Assembly: GCF_046533115.1 (NCBI RefSeq)
Contig: NZ_JAJQRC010000016.1
Location: 1 to 58,823 of the forward strand
Direction of reading: 5' to 3'
Source of the DNA: JAIRMO01 sp046533115
GTDB taxonomy: Bacteria > Spirochaetota > Spirochaetia > Treponematales > Breznakiellaceae
Length of the DNA stretch: 58,823 nucleotides
Part shown: piece after piece, positions 51,367 to 58,823 of the stretch
How the letters are laid out: every line of letters begins with the position of its first letter
Numbering within the stretch: position 1 is the first letter of the stretch
Translations under genes and position numbers: made by a program
The notes under the pieces: model-generated
What the model was told of the DNA's origin: nothing
What the model saw: only the letters and a program-made list of their open reading frames with translations
The model's database searches: none

Positions 51367-52962
51367 ATGAAAAAAATGGTATTTTTGTTTTTAGCGCTGC
51401 TTTTGGCAAGCCTGTCCGCCTGTAAGGGCAAACCCGCCGATGAAGGGGAAGTAAGTTCCGGTACCGGGGAAAAGCACCTCATCATTGCCGCTAACCCCGA
51501 TTACGAGAGTTTTGACCCCGGTATTGCCTATGAACCCTATGGGTCCACCGTTATCCACGCCTGTTATGACAACCTCTTTGAATTTCAGGGTAGCCTGGAT
51601 AACCTGGTCCCCGCGGCGGCGGAGAGCTATGAAATATCCGCCGACGGCCTGACCTATACCTTTAAGCTACGCCCCAACATACGATTTGTCAGCGGCAACC
51701 CCCTTAGCTCCGCGGATGTAAAGTGGAGTTTTGAGCGGGCGATTAACCTCAAGGGCAACGCCGCGTTTATGGCGGAGGGGATCACCGGTATCGAGGCTCC
51801 GGACGATTCCACGGTGATCGTCCGTTTAAAAGAGACAAACCCCTCCTTCCCCATTGAGCTTACCTTTGTATTCTTCTCCATCCTGGACAGCAAAGCCGCG
51901 GCCGAACAGGGGGCGACCAATGCCCCGGACGCCGATGTCACGGATACCGCCAAAACCTGGCTGGATACCCATAGCGTGGGTTCGGGGCCCTACCAGATCG
52001 AGACCTATACCCCCAAGGTTGAGGTGGTCCTGGCCCGGAACCCCAACTATTGGGGGCCGGCGCCCTACTATGACCGGATCACCATCAGCACCGTGATGGA
52101 TTCCAATACCCAGTTGATGATGCTCCGGGCCGGGGATGCGGATATTGCCTTTAACCTCAGTGCGGAGCAGGTGAAGGAGATCGTGGGGGTTCCGGAGATC
52201 ACCATCCTGGATGCCCAATCCCTGACCACGAGCTTCCTCCTGATGAACCGGGACCCGGCAATCGGCGGTCCCGTGGCGGATCCCCGGGTTCAGGTGGCGA
52301 TCCGCCTGGCCCTGGATTACGGAGGAATCCAGGCCTTTGCCGGTCCCGGCATGACTACCCCCCTGGCGCCCTTCCCCGTGGGTCTCCTGGGCTCCCTGCC
52401 CTCCGGGGATATTACGGGCTACCCCAAGGTTGCGGAAGCCAAGGCCCTGCTGGCGGCAGCGGGCTATGCCGACGGATTTAGCACCAAGCTCTACGTGCCT
52501 ACCAATACGGTGGTGGGGGTGGAACTGGTTACCCTGGCGCAAAAACTCCAAAACGACCTCGCCGCCATCGGCATCACCACGGAGCTGGTCCCCGAAAATG
52601 TAACCATCTCTTTGGAAACCTACCGAACCGGTCAGCAGCCCCTGGGGCTCTGGTACTGGAGCCCGGATTATCCCGATAACAACAGTCAGCTCGCCTTCCT
52701 CCCCGGCAACAGCGTCGGGCTCCGGGCCAACTGGACCGCGGATCAGAACCCCGCCCTGGCCGCCCTGGGAAAACAGGCTGCCACGGAGATTGACACCGCC
52801 AAACGGGTGGAGCTTTTTACCCAAATTCAGCAGGCCATGATCGAAGACACCCCCTTTGCCATGCTCCTCCAGCATACCAGCCAGTATGCGGTAAGAACCG
52901 GCTTGACTGGGGCGGATTATCTTGAACTGTATCTGCTGGATCTGAAAAGAATCGCGGAGTAG
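51367..52962 (+). CDS. Peptide ABC transporter substrate-binding lipoprotein (family 5)
   Basis: 531 residues. Lipobox LLASLSAC gives acylated Cys at about 19; the mature part is a family 5 (DppA/OppA/NikA) binding protein with LRPNIRFVSG and DVKWSFERAINL motifs. It delivers peptides or related ligands to the two permeases that follow. Start at ATG 51367 with GGAG 12 bases upstream. The leader carries TATAAT at 51304. Confidence 0.9.
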   Translation: MKKMVFLFLALLLASLSACKGKPADEGEVSSGTGEKHLIIAANPDYESFDPGIAYEPYGSTVIHACYDNLFEFQGSLDNLVPAAAESYEISADGLTYTFKLRPNIRFVSGNPLSSADVKWSFERAINLKGNAAFMAEGITGIEAPDDSTVIVRLKETNPSFPIELTFVFFSILDSKAAAEQGATNAPDADVTDTAKTWLDTHSVGSGPYQIETYTPKVEVVLARNPNYWGPAPYYDRITISTVMDSNTQLMMLRAGDADIAFNLSAEQVKEIVGVPEITILDAQSLTTSFLLMNRDPAIGGPVADPRVQVAIRLALDYGGIQAFAGPGMTTPLAPFPVGLLGSLPSGDITGYPKVAEAKALLAAAGYADGFSTKLYVPTNTVVGVELVTLAQKLQNDLAAIGITTELVPENVTISLETYRTGQQPLGLWYWSPDYPDNNSQLAFLPGNSVGLRANWTADQNPALAALGKQAATEIDTAKRVELFTQIQQAMIEDTPFAMLLQHTSQYAVRTGLTGADYLELYLLDLKRIAE

Positions 52963-52973
52963 GATTTTTTGGC

Positions 52974-53987
52974 ATGCTGCGTTATCTGGTAAGGAGGCTG
53001 GTATTCCTCTTCTTTTTGATGATCGGCATCTCCCTGATTGTCTTCTTACTGTCCCACGCGGTACCCAGCGATCCTGTGGTCGCCAATTTAAGTCAGCGCA
53101 ATCTGGCGAATGAAGAAATGGTGGCGGCCTTCCGCGCAAAATGGGGGCTGGATAAGCCCCTGTATGTGCAATACCTTACCTATTTAAAAAACCTGCTCCG
53201 GGGGGACCTGGGGGTATCCATCCGTACCCAGCGCCCGGTATTTGATGATCTGGTCCGGTATTATCCCGCCACTGTGGAGCTGGCCTGTTTCGGCATCGTC
53301 TTTGCGGTGGTTTTTGGGATGTCCTTTGGGGTCATTTCCGCGATTAAGCGAAATACCCTGACGGATCATCTGCTCCGGGGGCTCTCTGTTTTTGGGGTAT
53401 CGGTCCCTTCCTTCTGGTTCGCCCTGATCCTGCTTTTTGTCTTTTACCTGGGCCTGGGGATAGCCCCCGGGCCGGGCCGGATCGCCGCCCGGGCGGCCGC
53501 GCCGGTTTATTGGACAGGGTTTTTTACCATCGATGCCCTGGCCATGGGGAATTTTCCCCTGTTTCTGGACGCCCTGAGCCATTTGGTACTCCCCGGCATC
53601 TGCCTGGGGATGTTTACCATGGGGCTTATCACCCGTACCACCCGTTCCAACCTGCTGGAGATCCTCTCCCAGGACTATATCCGTACCGCCCGGGCCAAGG
53701 GTTTGGGGGAACGGGCGGTGATCGGCAGCCACGCCCTGGGTAATGCCCTGATTCCGGTGATAACGGTTATTGGGGTGGGGTTTGGAAATCTGCTCAGCGG
53801 CATGGTTCTGGTGGAAACCATTTTTGCCTGGCCCGGTATAGGGCAATATGCCTATCAATCCGCCCAAAACCTGGATTTCCCCGCCATTGTGGGGGTATCC
53901 CTCCTCATCGCCCTGAACTATGTGATCATCAACCTGGTAATCGACCTTTTGTACGGAATTATGGATCCCCGGGTGAGGTACCAGTAA
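52974..53987 (+). CDS. Peptide ABC transporter permease, DppB/OppB type
   Basis: 337 residues, six membrane helices, FYLGLGIAPGPGR-like outer loop and the EAA coupling motif DYIRTARAKGLGERAVIGSHALGNALIP (key part ARAKGLGERAV). First permease of the transporter; the stop codon touches the start of the second. Confidence 0.93.
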   Translation: MLRYLVRRLVFLFFLMIGISLIVFLLSHAVPSDPVVANLSQRNLANEEMVAAFRAKWGLDKPLYVQYLTYLKNLLRGDLGVSIRTQRPVFDDLVRYYPATVELACFGIVFAVVFGMSFGVISAIKRNTLTDHLLRGLSVFGVSVPSFWFALILLFVFYLGLGIAPGPGRIAARAAAPVYWTGFFTIDALAMGNFPLFLDALSHLVLPGICLGMFTMGLITRTTRSNLLEILSQDYIRTARAKGLGERAVIGSHALGNALIPVITVIGVGFGNLLSGMVLVETIFAWPGIGQYAYQSAQNLDFPAIVGVSLLIALNYVIINLVIDLLYGIMDPRVRYQ

Positions 53988-54812
53988 ATGTGGCGTTTGA
54001 TGCGGCAAAACAAACTATTCGCCGTGGGTCTTACCGTATGCCTTTTCTGGGTGGCCATCGCCCTTATCGCCCCCCTCATCGCCCCCTACGAACCCCTGGC
54101 CCAGGATATGACCGCCCGCTTCGCCAAGCCCTGCCGGGAACACCTCTGCGGCACCGACAGCCTGGGCCGGGATGTCCTGAGCCGGGTTATTTGGGGCAGC
54201 CGCATTTCCATTGAGGGCGGGGTCCTGACGATCATCTTCGCCTCCCTGGTGGGCATTGTCTACGGCGGAGCCGCGGGTTTTGCCGGGGGCCTGGTGGACG
54301 AAATTATGATGCGCCTCTGCGAATTGGTCCAGTCCTTTCCCACCATCATCCTGGCCATGGTGATTTCCACCGCCCTGGGGCCCAGCCTCTTTCATACCCT
54401 CCTGGCCATGGTCATCGTCTGGTGGCCCAATTACGCCCGGGTCATGCGGAGCATGGTCATCCAGGTGCGTTCCAACGAGTATGTGGAAGCCTCAAAATCC
54501 CTGGGGGCCTCCTCCTTCCGGATCTTCTTTAAAGAGATTTTACCGAACAGTATTGGGGCCATCATCGTATTGGCCACCGTAGACTTTGGCAACGCGATCC
54601 TCCTCTTTTCGGGCCTGAGCTTTTTAGGGCTGGGCTCCCCCCCGCCGACCCCGGAATGGGGGGCCATGGTATCCGACGGCGCCGCCGCCCTTACCAACTG
54701 GTGGATTGCGGTTTTCCCCGGCCTGGGGATCCTCACCATGTCCATGGGGGCCAACTTTATCGGTGACGGCATGCGGGACCTTTTGGACCCCAAACTCCGC
54801 AAAGAGATCTAA
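53988..54812 (+). CDS. Peptide ABC transporter permease, DppC/OppC type
   Basis: 274 residues, six membrane helices. N-terminal HLCGTDSLGRDVLSRVIWG is the hallmark of DppC, and the EAA region is EYVEASKSLGASSFRIFF. Starts on the base after the DppB stop. ATPase genes normally follow directly; here they lie 1.5 kb away on the other strand. Confidence 0.93.
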   Translation: MWRLMRQNKLFAVGLTVCLFWVAIALIAPLIAPYEPLAQDMTARFAKPCREHLCGTDSLGRDVLSRVIWGSRISIEGGVLTIIFASLVGIVYGGAAGFAGGLVDEIMMRLCELVQSFPTIILAMVISTALGPSLFHTLLAMVIVWWPNYARVMRSMVIQVRSNEYVEASKSLGASSFRIFFKEILPNSIGAIIVLATVDFGNAILLFSGLSFLGLGSPPPTPEWGAMVSDGAAALTNWWIAVFPGLGILTMSMGANFIGDGMRDLLDPKLRKEI

Positions 54813-54932
54813 GTGCCGGTGCAGCCGGCAGTTAGGCGTGGATTGGTGTGCGTTGGTTTCTTCCCGCGATATTTTCGCTCTATCTCCCCTGTTTTTGCTG
54901 TACTCCGTTATTGAAGGCGGGCATTACAAAAA

Positions 54933-54981
54933 TTGAATATTCAAAAAAAGGAAGAACATTTTCTAAATGATATGCTATATT
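54933..54981 (+). promoter_or_regulatory. Palindrome and -10 region upstream of ada-like gene
   Basis: Perfect palindrome TTGAATATTCAA (54933-54944), then TATATT (54976-54981) ahead of the ATG at 55010. No good -35 sequence, as expected if an activator (the Ada-like protein itself) is needed. Confidence 0.35.
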
Positions 54982-55009
54982 GGTGAGTATACAAGGAGCT
55001 TTCTAATAG

Positions 55010-55570
55010 ATGACCGATGATCAAAAACGGGAAGCCGTAGTAAGCAATGATGAACGCTATGATGGTTTATTTTTCTATGGAGTAACATCAACAAAAATAT
55101 TTTGCCGGCCTTCCTGTAAATCAAAAATACCCCTTAAAAAGAATATGGTGTATTTTGAAAATTTGAAGCAGGCGGAACAGGCGGGATACCATCCCTGCAA
55201 ACGATGCCGGCCCGATCTTTTGGAATATCACCCCATACAAGAAATTGCCGAAAAAATAAAATTGTTGCTGGACGATCATTATGCGCAGCAAAAAGTTTTG
55301 ACCATGAAGATGGCGCAGATTGGCGTAACCTATCGTCGTATGATACATATTTTTAAAGAATATTATGGCGTTACACCTAAAAAATATTATGACAATCTGA
55401 GACTTGCAGAAGCCAGAAAAAAACTGATAAATACCGATGATACCATTATAGCTATTGCGTATAGTGTCGGTTTTCAAAGTTTATCCGCGTTTTATTCTTT
55501 TTTTCGGAGAAATATGAATTCATCGCCGTCAAAATACAGAAAGGAAAATAATCATGGAATACATTCATAG
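55010..55570 (+). CDS. ada: Ada-type methylphosphotriester acceptor / AraC regulator
   Basis: 186 residues. N-terminal Ada zinc domain with the four Cys in CRPSC (33-37 region) and CKRC (about 63-66); the first Cys accepts a methyl group from DNA phosphotriesters. C-terminal AraC-type double helix-turn-helix (about 80-180) with AYSVGFQSLSAFYSFFRR. It activates itself and the overlapping repair gene after alkylation. No methyltransferase domain: the split layout of B. subtilis adaA/adaB. Much more AT-rich than all neighbours, so probably acquired. Confidence 0.88.
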   Translation: MTDDQKREAVVSNDERYDGLFFYGVTSTKIFCRPSCKSKIPLKKNMVYFENLKQAEQAGYHPCKRCRPDLLEYHPIQEIAEKIKLLLDDHYAQQKVLTMKMAQIGVTYRRMIHIFKEYYGVTPKKYYDNLRLAEARKKLINTDDTIIAIAYSVGFQSLSAFYSFFRRNMNSSPSKYRKENNHGIHS

Positions 55571-56051
55571 CATAAAATCGCCGGTGGGAATGCTTACCGT
55601 ATCAAGCGACGGAAAAAATGTTTCCGGACTTTGGATTGAAGGGCAAAAATATTTTTCCAAAACATTGGGAAAAGATGTTCTGGAACAAGATCTGCCCCTA
55701 TTTGAAAAGGTTGAAAAATGGCTTGCCGTGTATTTTTCAGGCAAAGAACCTGATTTTATGCTGCCGCTTATGCCTCAAGGAAGTCCCTTTCAAAAATCAA
55801 TATGGAAGCTCCTGGGTAACATACCGTATGGTCAAACAACAACCTATGGGGAAATTGCAAAACAATTTGAACGGGAAAATAAAGACCGTCATACGTCCGC
55901 ACGGGCAATCGGTAACGCCGTAGGGCATAATCCCATTTCTATTCTAATTCCCTGTCACCGGGTGATAGGCAAAAATGGCAATCTTACCGGATATGCAGGC
56001 GGCATTACCATAAAACGCAAACTTTTACAAACGGAAGGTATCAAAACGTAA
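55554..56051 (+). CDS. ogt: O6-methylguanine-DNA methyltransferase
   Basis: 165 residues. Active-site PCHRVIG with the acceptor Cys, preceded by GNAVGHNPISILI and followed by the asparagine-hinge type YAGG. It removes alkyl groups from O6-guanine in a suicide reaction. ATG overlaps the ada end by 17 bases, with AGGA ahead. AT-rich like ada. Confidence 0.93.
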   Translation: MEYIHSIKSPVGMLTVSSDGKNVSGLWIEGQKYFSKTLGKDVLEQDLPLFEKVEKWLAVYFSGKEPDFMLPLMPQGSPFQKSIWKLLGNIPYGQTTTYGEIAKQFERENKDRHTSARAIGNAVGHNPISILIPCHRVIGKNGNLTGYAGGITIKRKLLQTEGIKT

Positions 56052-56140
56052 TTTCGCAGCGGTAAAGAGAAAATTGCATTGCGCTAATTGTTTGTATTAC
56101 AACGAATTAACGATTTTCACCGGAAACCTCGTACCTGGTT

Positions 56141-56296
56141 CAGCAATTTTCAGTTTCAACAAAAGACAGAAAAACCACGAACCACACAAACCGCACGAAC
56201 AAAGAAAAGAATTCAGGTATAAATTCCGGAATATCGAAGCAAAAGTTCGGGGTGTTCGAGTGGTTCGTGGTTAATCCTATGCTTCCTGTGTAACAT
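56141..56296. repeat. ACCACGAAC-family repeat, copy D (inverted)
   Basis: It starts CAGCAATTTTCAGTTTCAAC and ends in the reverse complement of CATGTTACACAGGAAGCATA. Its outer end (56277-56296) overlaps the 3' end of the downstream ATPase gene. Confidence 0.85.
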
Positions 56297-57266
56297 GCGT
56301 TACCCGGTGGCAGGCTACCAGGTGGCTGTTCCCCATATCGAGGAGGGGCGGGTCCTGGGTCTTACACCGGTCTTCGGCCCGGGGACAGCGGGTGTGGAAG
56401 CGGCAGCCTGACGGCGGGTTGGAATGGGAGGGGACGTCCCCCCGCAGGATGATCCGGTTGACGCCGTTGCCGGGGATCGCCGAATAGAGGGCTTCGGTGT
56501 AGGGGTGTTGGGCATTGTCGTAAATATCGTTCTGACTTCCCACCTCCACCAGCTTCCCCAGGTACATGACCCCGATCCGGTTACTCACATGGTGGACCAC
56601 ACTCAGATTATGGGAGATAAAAAGATAGGTCAGGGAAAATTCCCGCTGCAGATCCGAGAGCAGGTTGATAACCTGGGCCTGGATAGAAACATCCAGGGCG
56701 GAAACCGCCTCATCACAGACAATAAGTTCCGGGTTCAAGGCCAGGGCCCGGGCAATACCCACCCGCTGTTTCTGCCCCCCGGAAAGCTCATGGGGGTAGC
56801 GGGAAAGATGGTAGGAGGAAAGCCCCACCCGGTCCAGGAGAAAGGCGATTTTTTGCCGTTGTTCCGCATGGGTACCAACCCGGTGAATACGGAAGGGTTC
56901 CAGGAGTATGTTGCCCACGGTGATCCGGGGGTTCAGCGAAGCACTGGGGTCCTGAAAGATAAACTGCATCTTTTTCCGGAAATTTTTCAGCCTTCGCCGC
57001 GGCAGGGCGGTCAAATTCTGACCGTCAAAATACACCTTCCCCCCGTTAAGGGGGTAGAGGGAAACCAATACCCGCCCCAGGGTGCTTTTACCGCAGCCGC
57101 TTTCCCCCACCAGCCCAAAGGTTTCCCCCCGGCGTATATCAAAACTCACATCGTCCACGGCCTTAACATACTGTTTGCTCCAGGGACGCCCCTCTTTCAG
57201 GGGGAAATATTTGCGGATCCCCTCAGCCCGGACCAGGACATCATCGGATGTACGTGTTTTTTCCAT
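56277..57266 (-). CDS. Peptide ABC transporter ATP-binding protein, DppF/OppF type
   Basis: 329 residues. Walker A GESGCGKST, signature LSGGQKQRV, Walker B LIVCDEAVSALD, and the C-terminal Opp-type Cys region (GCRFHTRCPRAEDRC) that binds an iron-sulfur cluster in some members. The last six codons and stop (HVTQEA) coincide with the boundary sequence of repeat copy D. Partner of the next gene, and probably of the plus-strand binding protein and permeases. Confidence 0.93.
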   Translation of the reverse strand: MEKTRTSDDVLVRAEGIRKYFPLKEGRPWSKQYVKAVDDVSFDIRRGETFGLVGESGCGKSTLGRVLVSLYPLNGGKVYFDGQNLTALPRRRLKNFRKKMQFIFQDPSASLNPRITVGNILLEPFRIHRVGTHAEQRQKIAFLLDRVGLSSYHLSRYPHELSGGQKQRVGIARALALNPELIVCDEAVSALDVSIQAQVINLLSDLQREFSLTYLFISHNLSVVHHVSNRIGVMYLGKLVEVGSQNDIYDNAQHPYTEALYSAIPGNGVNRIILRGDVPSHSNPPSGCRFHTRCPRAEDRCKTQDPPLLDMGNSHLVACHRVTHVTQEA

Positions 57267-57290
57267 AAACCGTCCTCTACTCGGTTAAAC

Positions 57291-58265
57291 CTATACTGCC
57301 GTCTGCGGGAATAGGCAGCGGACCAGGTGATCTTCCCCCACCGGAACCAGGGGGGGCTGGCTTCCGTTACATTCCTCCCGGGCGTATTTACACCGGGGGG
57401 AAAAGGCGCAGCCCGGGGGCATGGCAAAGGGACTCGGCACGGAACCTTCGATGGCAAAGAGCCGTTCCCGGGTTTTGGAGATCACCGGGATGGAAAAAAG
57501 GAGCCCGGCGGAATAGGGATGCAGGGGCCCCTTGAACAATTCGGCCACCGAACAGGTTTCCACGATTTGCCCGGCATACATCACCGCCACATGGCTGCAC
57601 ATCTCGGCCACCACCCCCAGATCATGGGTAATCAGGATGATGGCGGAATTGATCTCCTGACGCAGTTCCTTCATCAGCTCCAGAATCTGGGCCTGGATGG
57701 TTACATCCAGGGCGGTGGTGGGTTCGTCGGCTATCAACAGCTTGGGTTTACAGGCCAGGGCCATGGCGATCATCACCCGCTGCCGCATCCCCCCGGAAAG
57801 CTGGTGGGGATACTCCTTTAAGCGCTGTTTGGGGGAAGGGATACCCACCATGGTCATCAGCTCCCGGGCCCGTTCCTCCGCTTCCTTTTTGCTCAGGCCC
57901 AAATGGAGGATCAGGGGCTCCATGATCTGTTTGCCGCAGGGGTGGATGGGGTTAAGGGAGGTCATGGGCTCCTGAAAGATCATGGCGATCTCGTTGCCCC
58001 GGATTTGGCGGATCTCCTCCTCCGGCAGGATCAGGATATCCCGGCCGTCAAAGGTGATCCGGCCCCCCAGGATCTTTCCCGGCGGACTGGGGATGAGCCG
58101 CATCAAGCTCAGGGCGGTTACACTTTTCCCGCTGCCGCTTTCCCCCACCAGCCCGAGGGTATCTCCCTTCTCCAAGTTAAGAGACAGACCCCGGACCGCC
58201 TGATGGATACCCTCCAGGGTATAAAACTGTACTTCAAGGTCATTGATGCTCAGGAGCGGCTCCAT
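57291..58265 (-). CDS. Peptide ABC transporter ATP-binding protein, DppD/OppD type
   Basis: 324 residues. Walker A GESGSGKS, signature LSGGMRQRV, Walker B LLIADEPTTALD and the C-terminal Cys cluster (GCAFSPRCKYAREEC). Upstream partner of the DppF-type gene with a 24-base gap. Together with the genes at 51367-54812 it would make a complete five-part transporter, convergently split. Confidence 0.93.
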   Translation of the reverse strand: MEPLLSINDLEVQFYTLEGIHQAVRGLSLNLEKGDTLGLVGESGSGKSVTALSLMRLIPSPPGKILGGRITFDGRDILILPEEEIRQIRGNEIAMIFQEPMTSLNPIHPCGKQIMEPLILHLGLSKKEAEERARELMTMVGIPSPKQRLKEYPHQLSGGMRQRVMIAMALACKPKLLIADEPTTALDVTIQAQILELMKELRQEINSAIILITHDLGVVAEMCSHVAVMYAGQIVETCSVAELFKGPLHPYSAGLLFSIPVISKTRERLFAIEGSVPSPFAMPPGCAFSPRCKYAREECNGSQPPLVPVGEDHLVRCLFPQTAV

Positions 58266-58399
58266 AAATACCCCAGCTTACTCTTTAGCCCTATTTTTGC
58301 TGTTTGTCAATGTGTTGTCGTTAATAAGTGATAAGTTCACCCCCTATAGTAACGAGGGAAACGTTCACCCCCCTCGGGTAAGATAGGAGGATGAAGTAT

Positions 58400-58823
58400 A
58401 TGATGAGCACGAAAGAGCTTGCCCGACTGACGGTAATTAAGGGCGCGATAGACGGGGCCTACACGGTAACGCAGGTGGCCAGGAAACTCGGTATGAGTAC
58501 CCGATGGGTAAAGAGCCTGAAAAAAGCGGTGAGGGAACAAGGTGATGGAGCGGTCATTCATGGGAACGCCGGGAGACACCCCGCAAACACGACTGACGAA
58601 GGGATACGGAAAAAGATACTCGCCTTGAAAAAGAGCGAGCCATACCAGCAAGCGAATTTTACCCACTTTAGAGAACTGCTGGAGGAACGCGAGCAGATAC
58701 AAATCAGCTATACCACCCTGTCCGCTCTACTGAAAGCGGCCGGTATTGCCTCCCCCAAGACCCGCCGAAGCGCGGGGGAACGACGGACGATACGGGAACG
58801 GCGGGCGAAGGCAGGGGAACTCG
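58400..58823 (+). CDS. ISNCY-type transposase, 5' part (runs out of window)
   Basis: The first 141 codons of a transposase. N-terminal helix-turn-helix (TVTQVARKLGMSTRWVKSL), then a second helix-turn-helix-like segment (ISYTTLSALLKAAGIAS) and a basic stretch. Start at ATG 58400 with GGAGG nine bases upstream; an in-frame ATG at 58391 is inside that site's spacing. The GTTCACCCCC repeated at 58334 and 58363 may belong to the left end of the element. The catalytic part lies beyond the window. Confidence 0.75.
   Translation, partial: MMSTKELARLTVIKGAIDGAYTVTQVARKLGMSTRWVKSLKKAVREQGDGAVIHGNAGRHPANTTDEGIRKKILALKKSEPYQQANFTHFRELLEEREQIQISYTTLSALLKAAGIASPKTRRSAGERRTIRERRAKAGEL

Noticed and set aside
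54813..54830. TGCCGG/CCGGCA hairpin after the DppC gene as a terminator
   Set aside because: Stem of only six pairs and no T-run follows; too weak to call.
56074..56274. Small plus-strand frame after ogt
   Set aside because: It is made almost wholly of repeat copy D sequence and has no ribosome-binding site.
58327..58390. Left inverted repeat of the ISNCY element
   Set aside because: The right end is outside the window, so the GTTCACCCCC repeats cannot be confirmed as the element's terminus.

Overview
This 58.8-kb window reads as chromosomal DNA of a spirochaete, most likely a gut Treponema. The evidence is indirect. Gene families and signal peptides (LFAGG-type ends, one FGE/SUMF1-domain protein) fit treponemes, as do Rpn-type PD-(D/E)XK genes, a PAS-linked sensory [FeFe] hydrogenase, a GyrB-like topoisomerase subunit and an EF-G-like GTPase. 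Coding DNA is moderately GC-rich, and intergenic DNA is full of dispersed inverted repeats. No rRNA, tRNA, CRISPR array or prophage was recognised.

Layout. 1-3 kb (minus): amidohydrolase and two cyclic-nucleotide-binding-domain proteins in one operon. 3.5-9.1 kb (plus): PHP phosphoesterase, YitT membrane protein, MIF-like tautomerase, FGE-domain protein, then a broken Rpn gene. 9.3-16.7 kb (plus): a complete FTR1-P19-type iron uptake operon (permease, P19/Tp34 protein, DUF2318 protein, two FtsX-like permeases, ATPase, flavinylatable lipoprotein) with promoter and terminator. 16.7-18.1 kb (minus): MATE exporter. 18.2-22.7 kb (plus): LeuC/LeuD-type dehydratase, CstA peptide/pyruvate-type transporter and an alpha/beta hydrolase. 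23-24.3 kb (minus): pyrB-pyrI. 24.5-30.7 kb (minus): two paralogous FtsX-like permeases, ATPase, ECF sigma factor, anti-sigma factor with a Cys-rich tail, His-rich lipoprotein, short solute-binding protein and DUF4418 protein. This last cluster is the best candidate for an undescribed system.

31-36.5 kb: EF-G-like GTPase (minus), divergent from a coiled-coil gene that overlaps a type II topoisomerase B subunit with a Lys/Ala/Pro-rich tail. 36.6-43.7 kb: an Rpn gene (minus), then iron-type alcohol dehydrogenase, sensory hydrogenase HydS with an overlapping SpoIIE-type phosphatase, an SDR dehydrogenase and a small membrane protein. 43.8-45.7 kb: queH divergent from an SDF-family symporter. 45.8-50.5 kb (minus): an IS4-type transposase remnant abutting ftsH, then glnS. 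50.6-58.3 kb: an unknown protein, and a peptide ABC transporter whose binding protein and permeases (plus) face its two ATPases (minus) across an AT-rich ada-ogt alkylation-repair pair. 58.3 kb to the end: 5' part of an ISNCY-type transposase.

Between genes lie at least three families of inverted-repeat elements. One is a roughly 150-300-bp family rich in ACCACGAAC/GTTCGTGGT. One is GA-rich hairpins of the GAGTTAGGAG type. One is a roughly 100-bp three-hairpin element found at both 1-80 and 39082-39182. Several genes (33348, 44353, 44420, 18111) have promoters so close to the start codon that their mRNAs may be leaderless.
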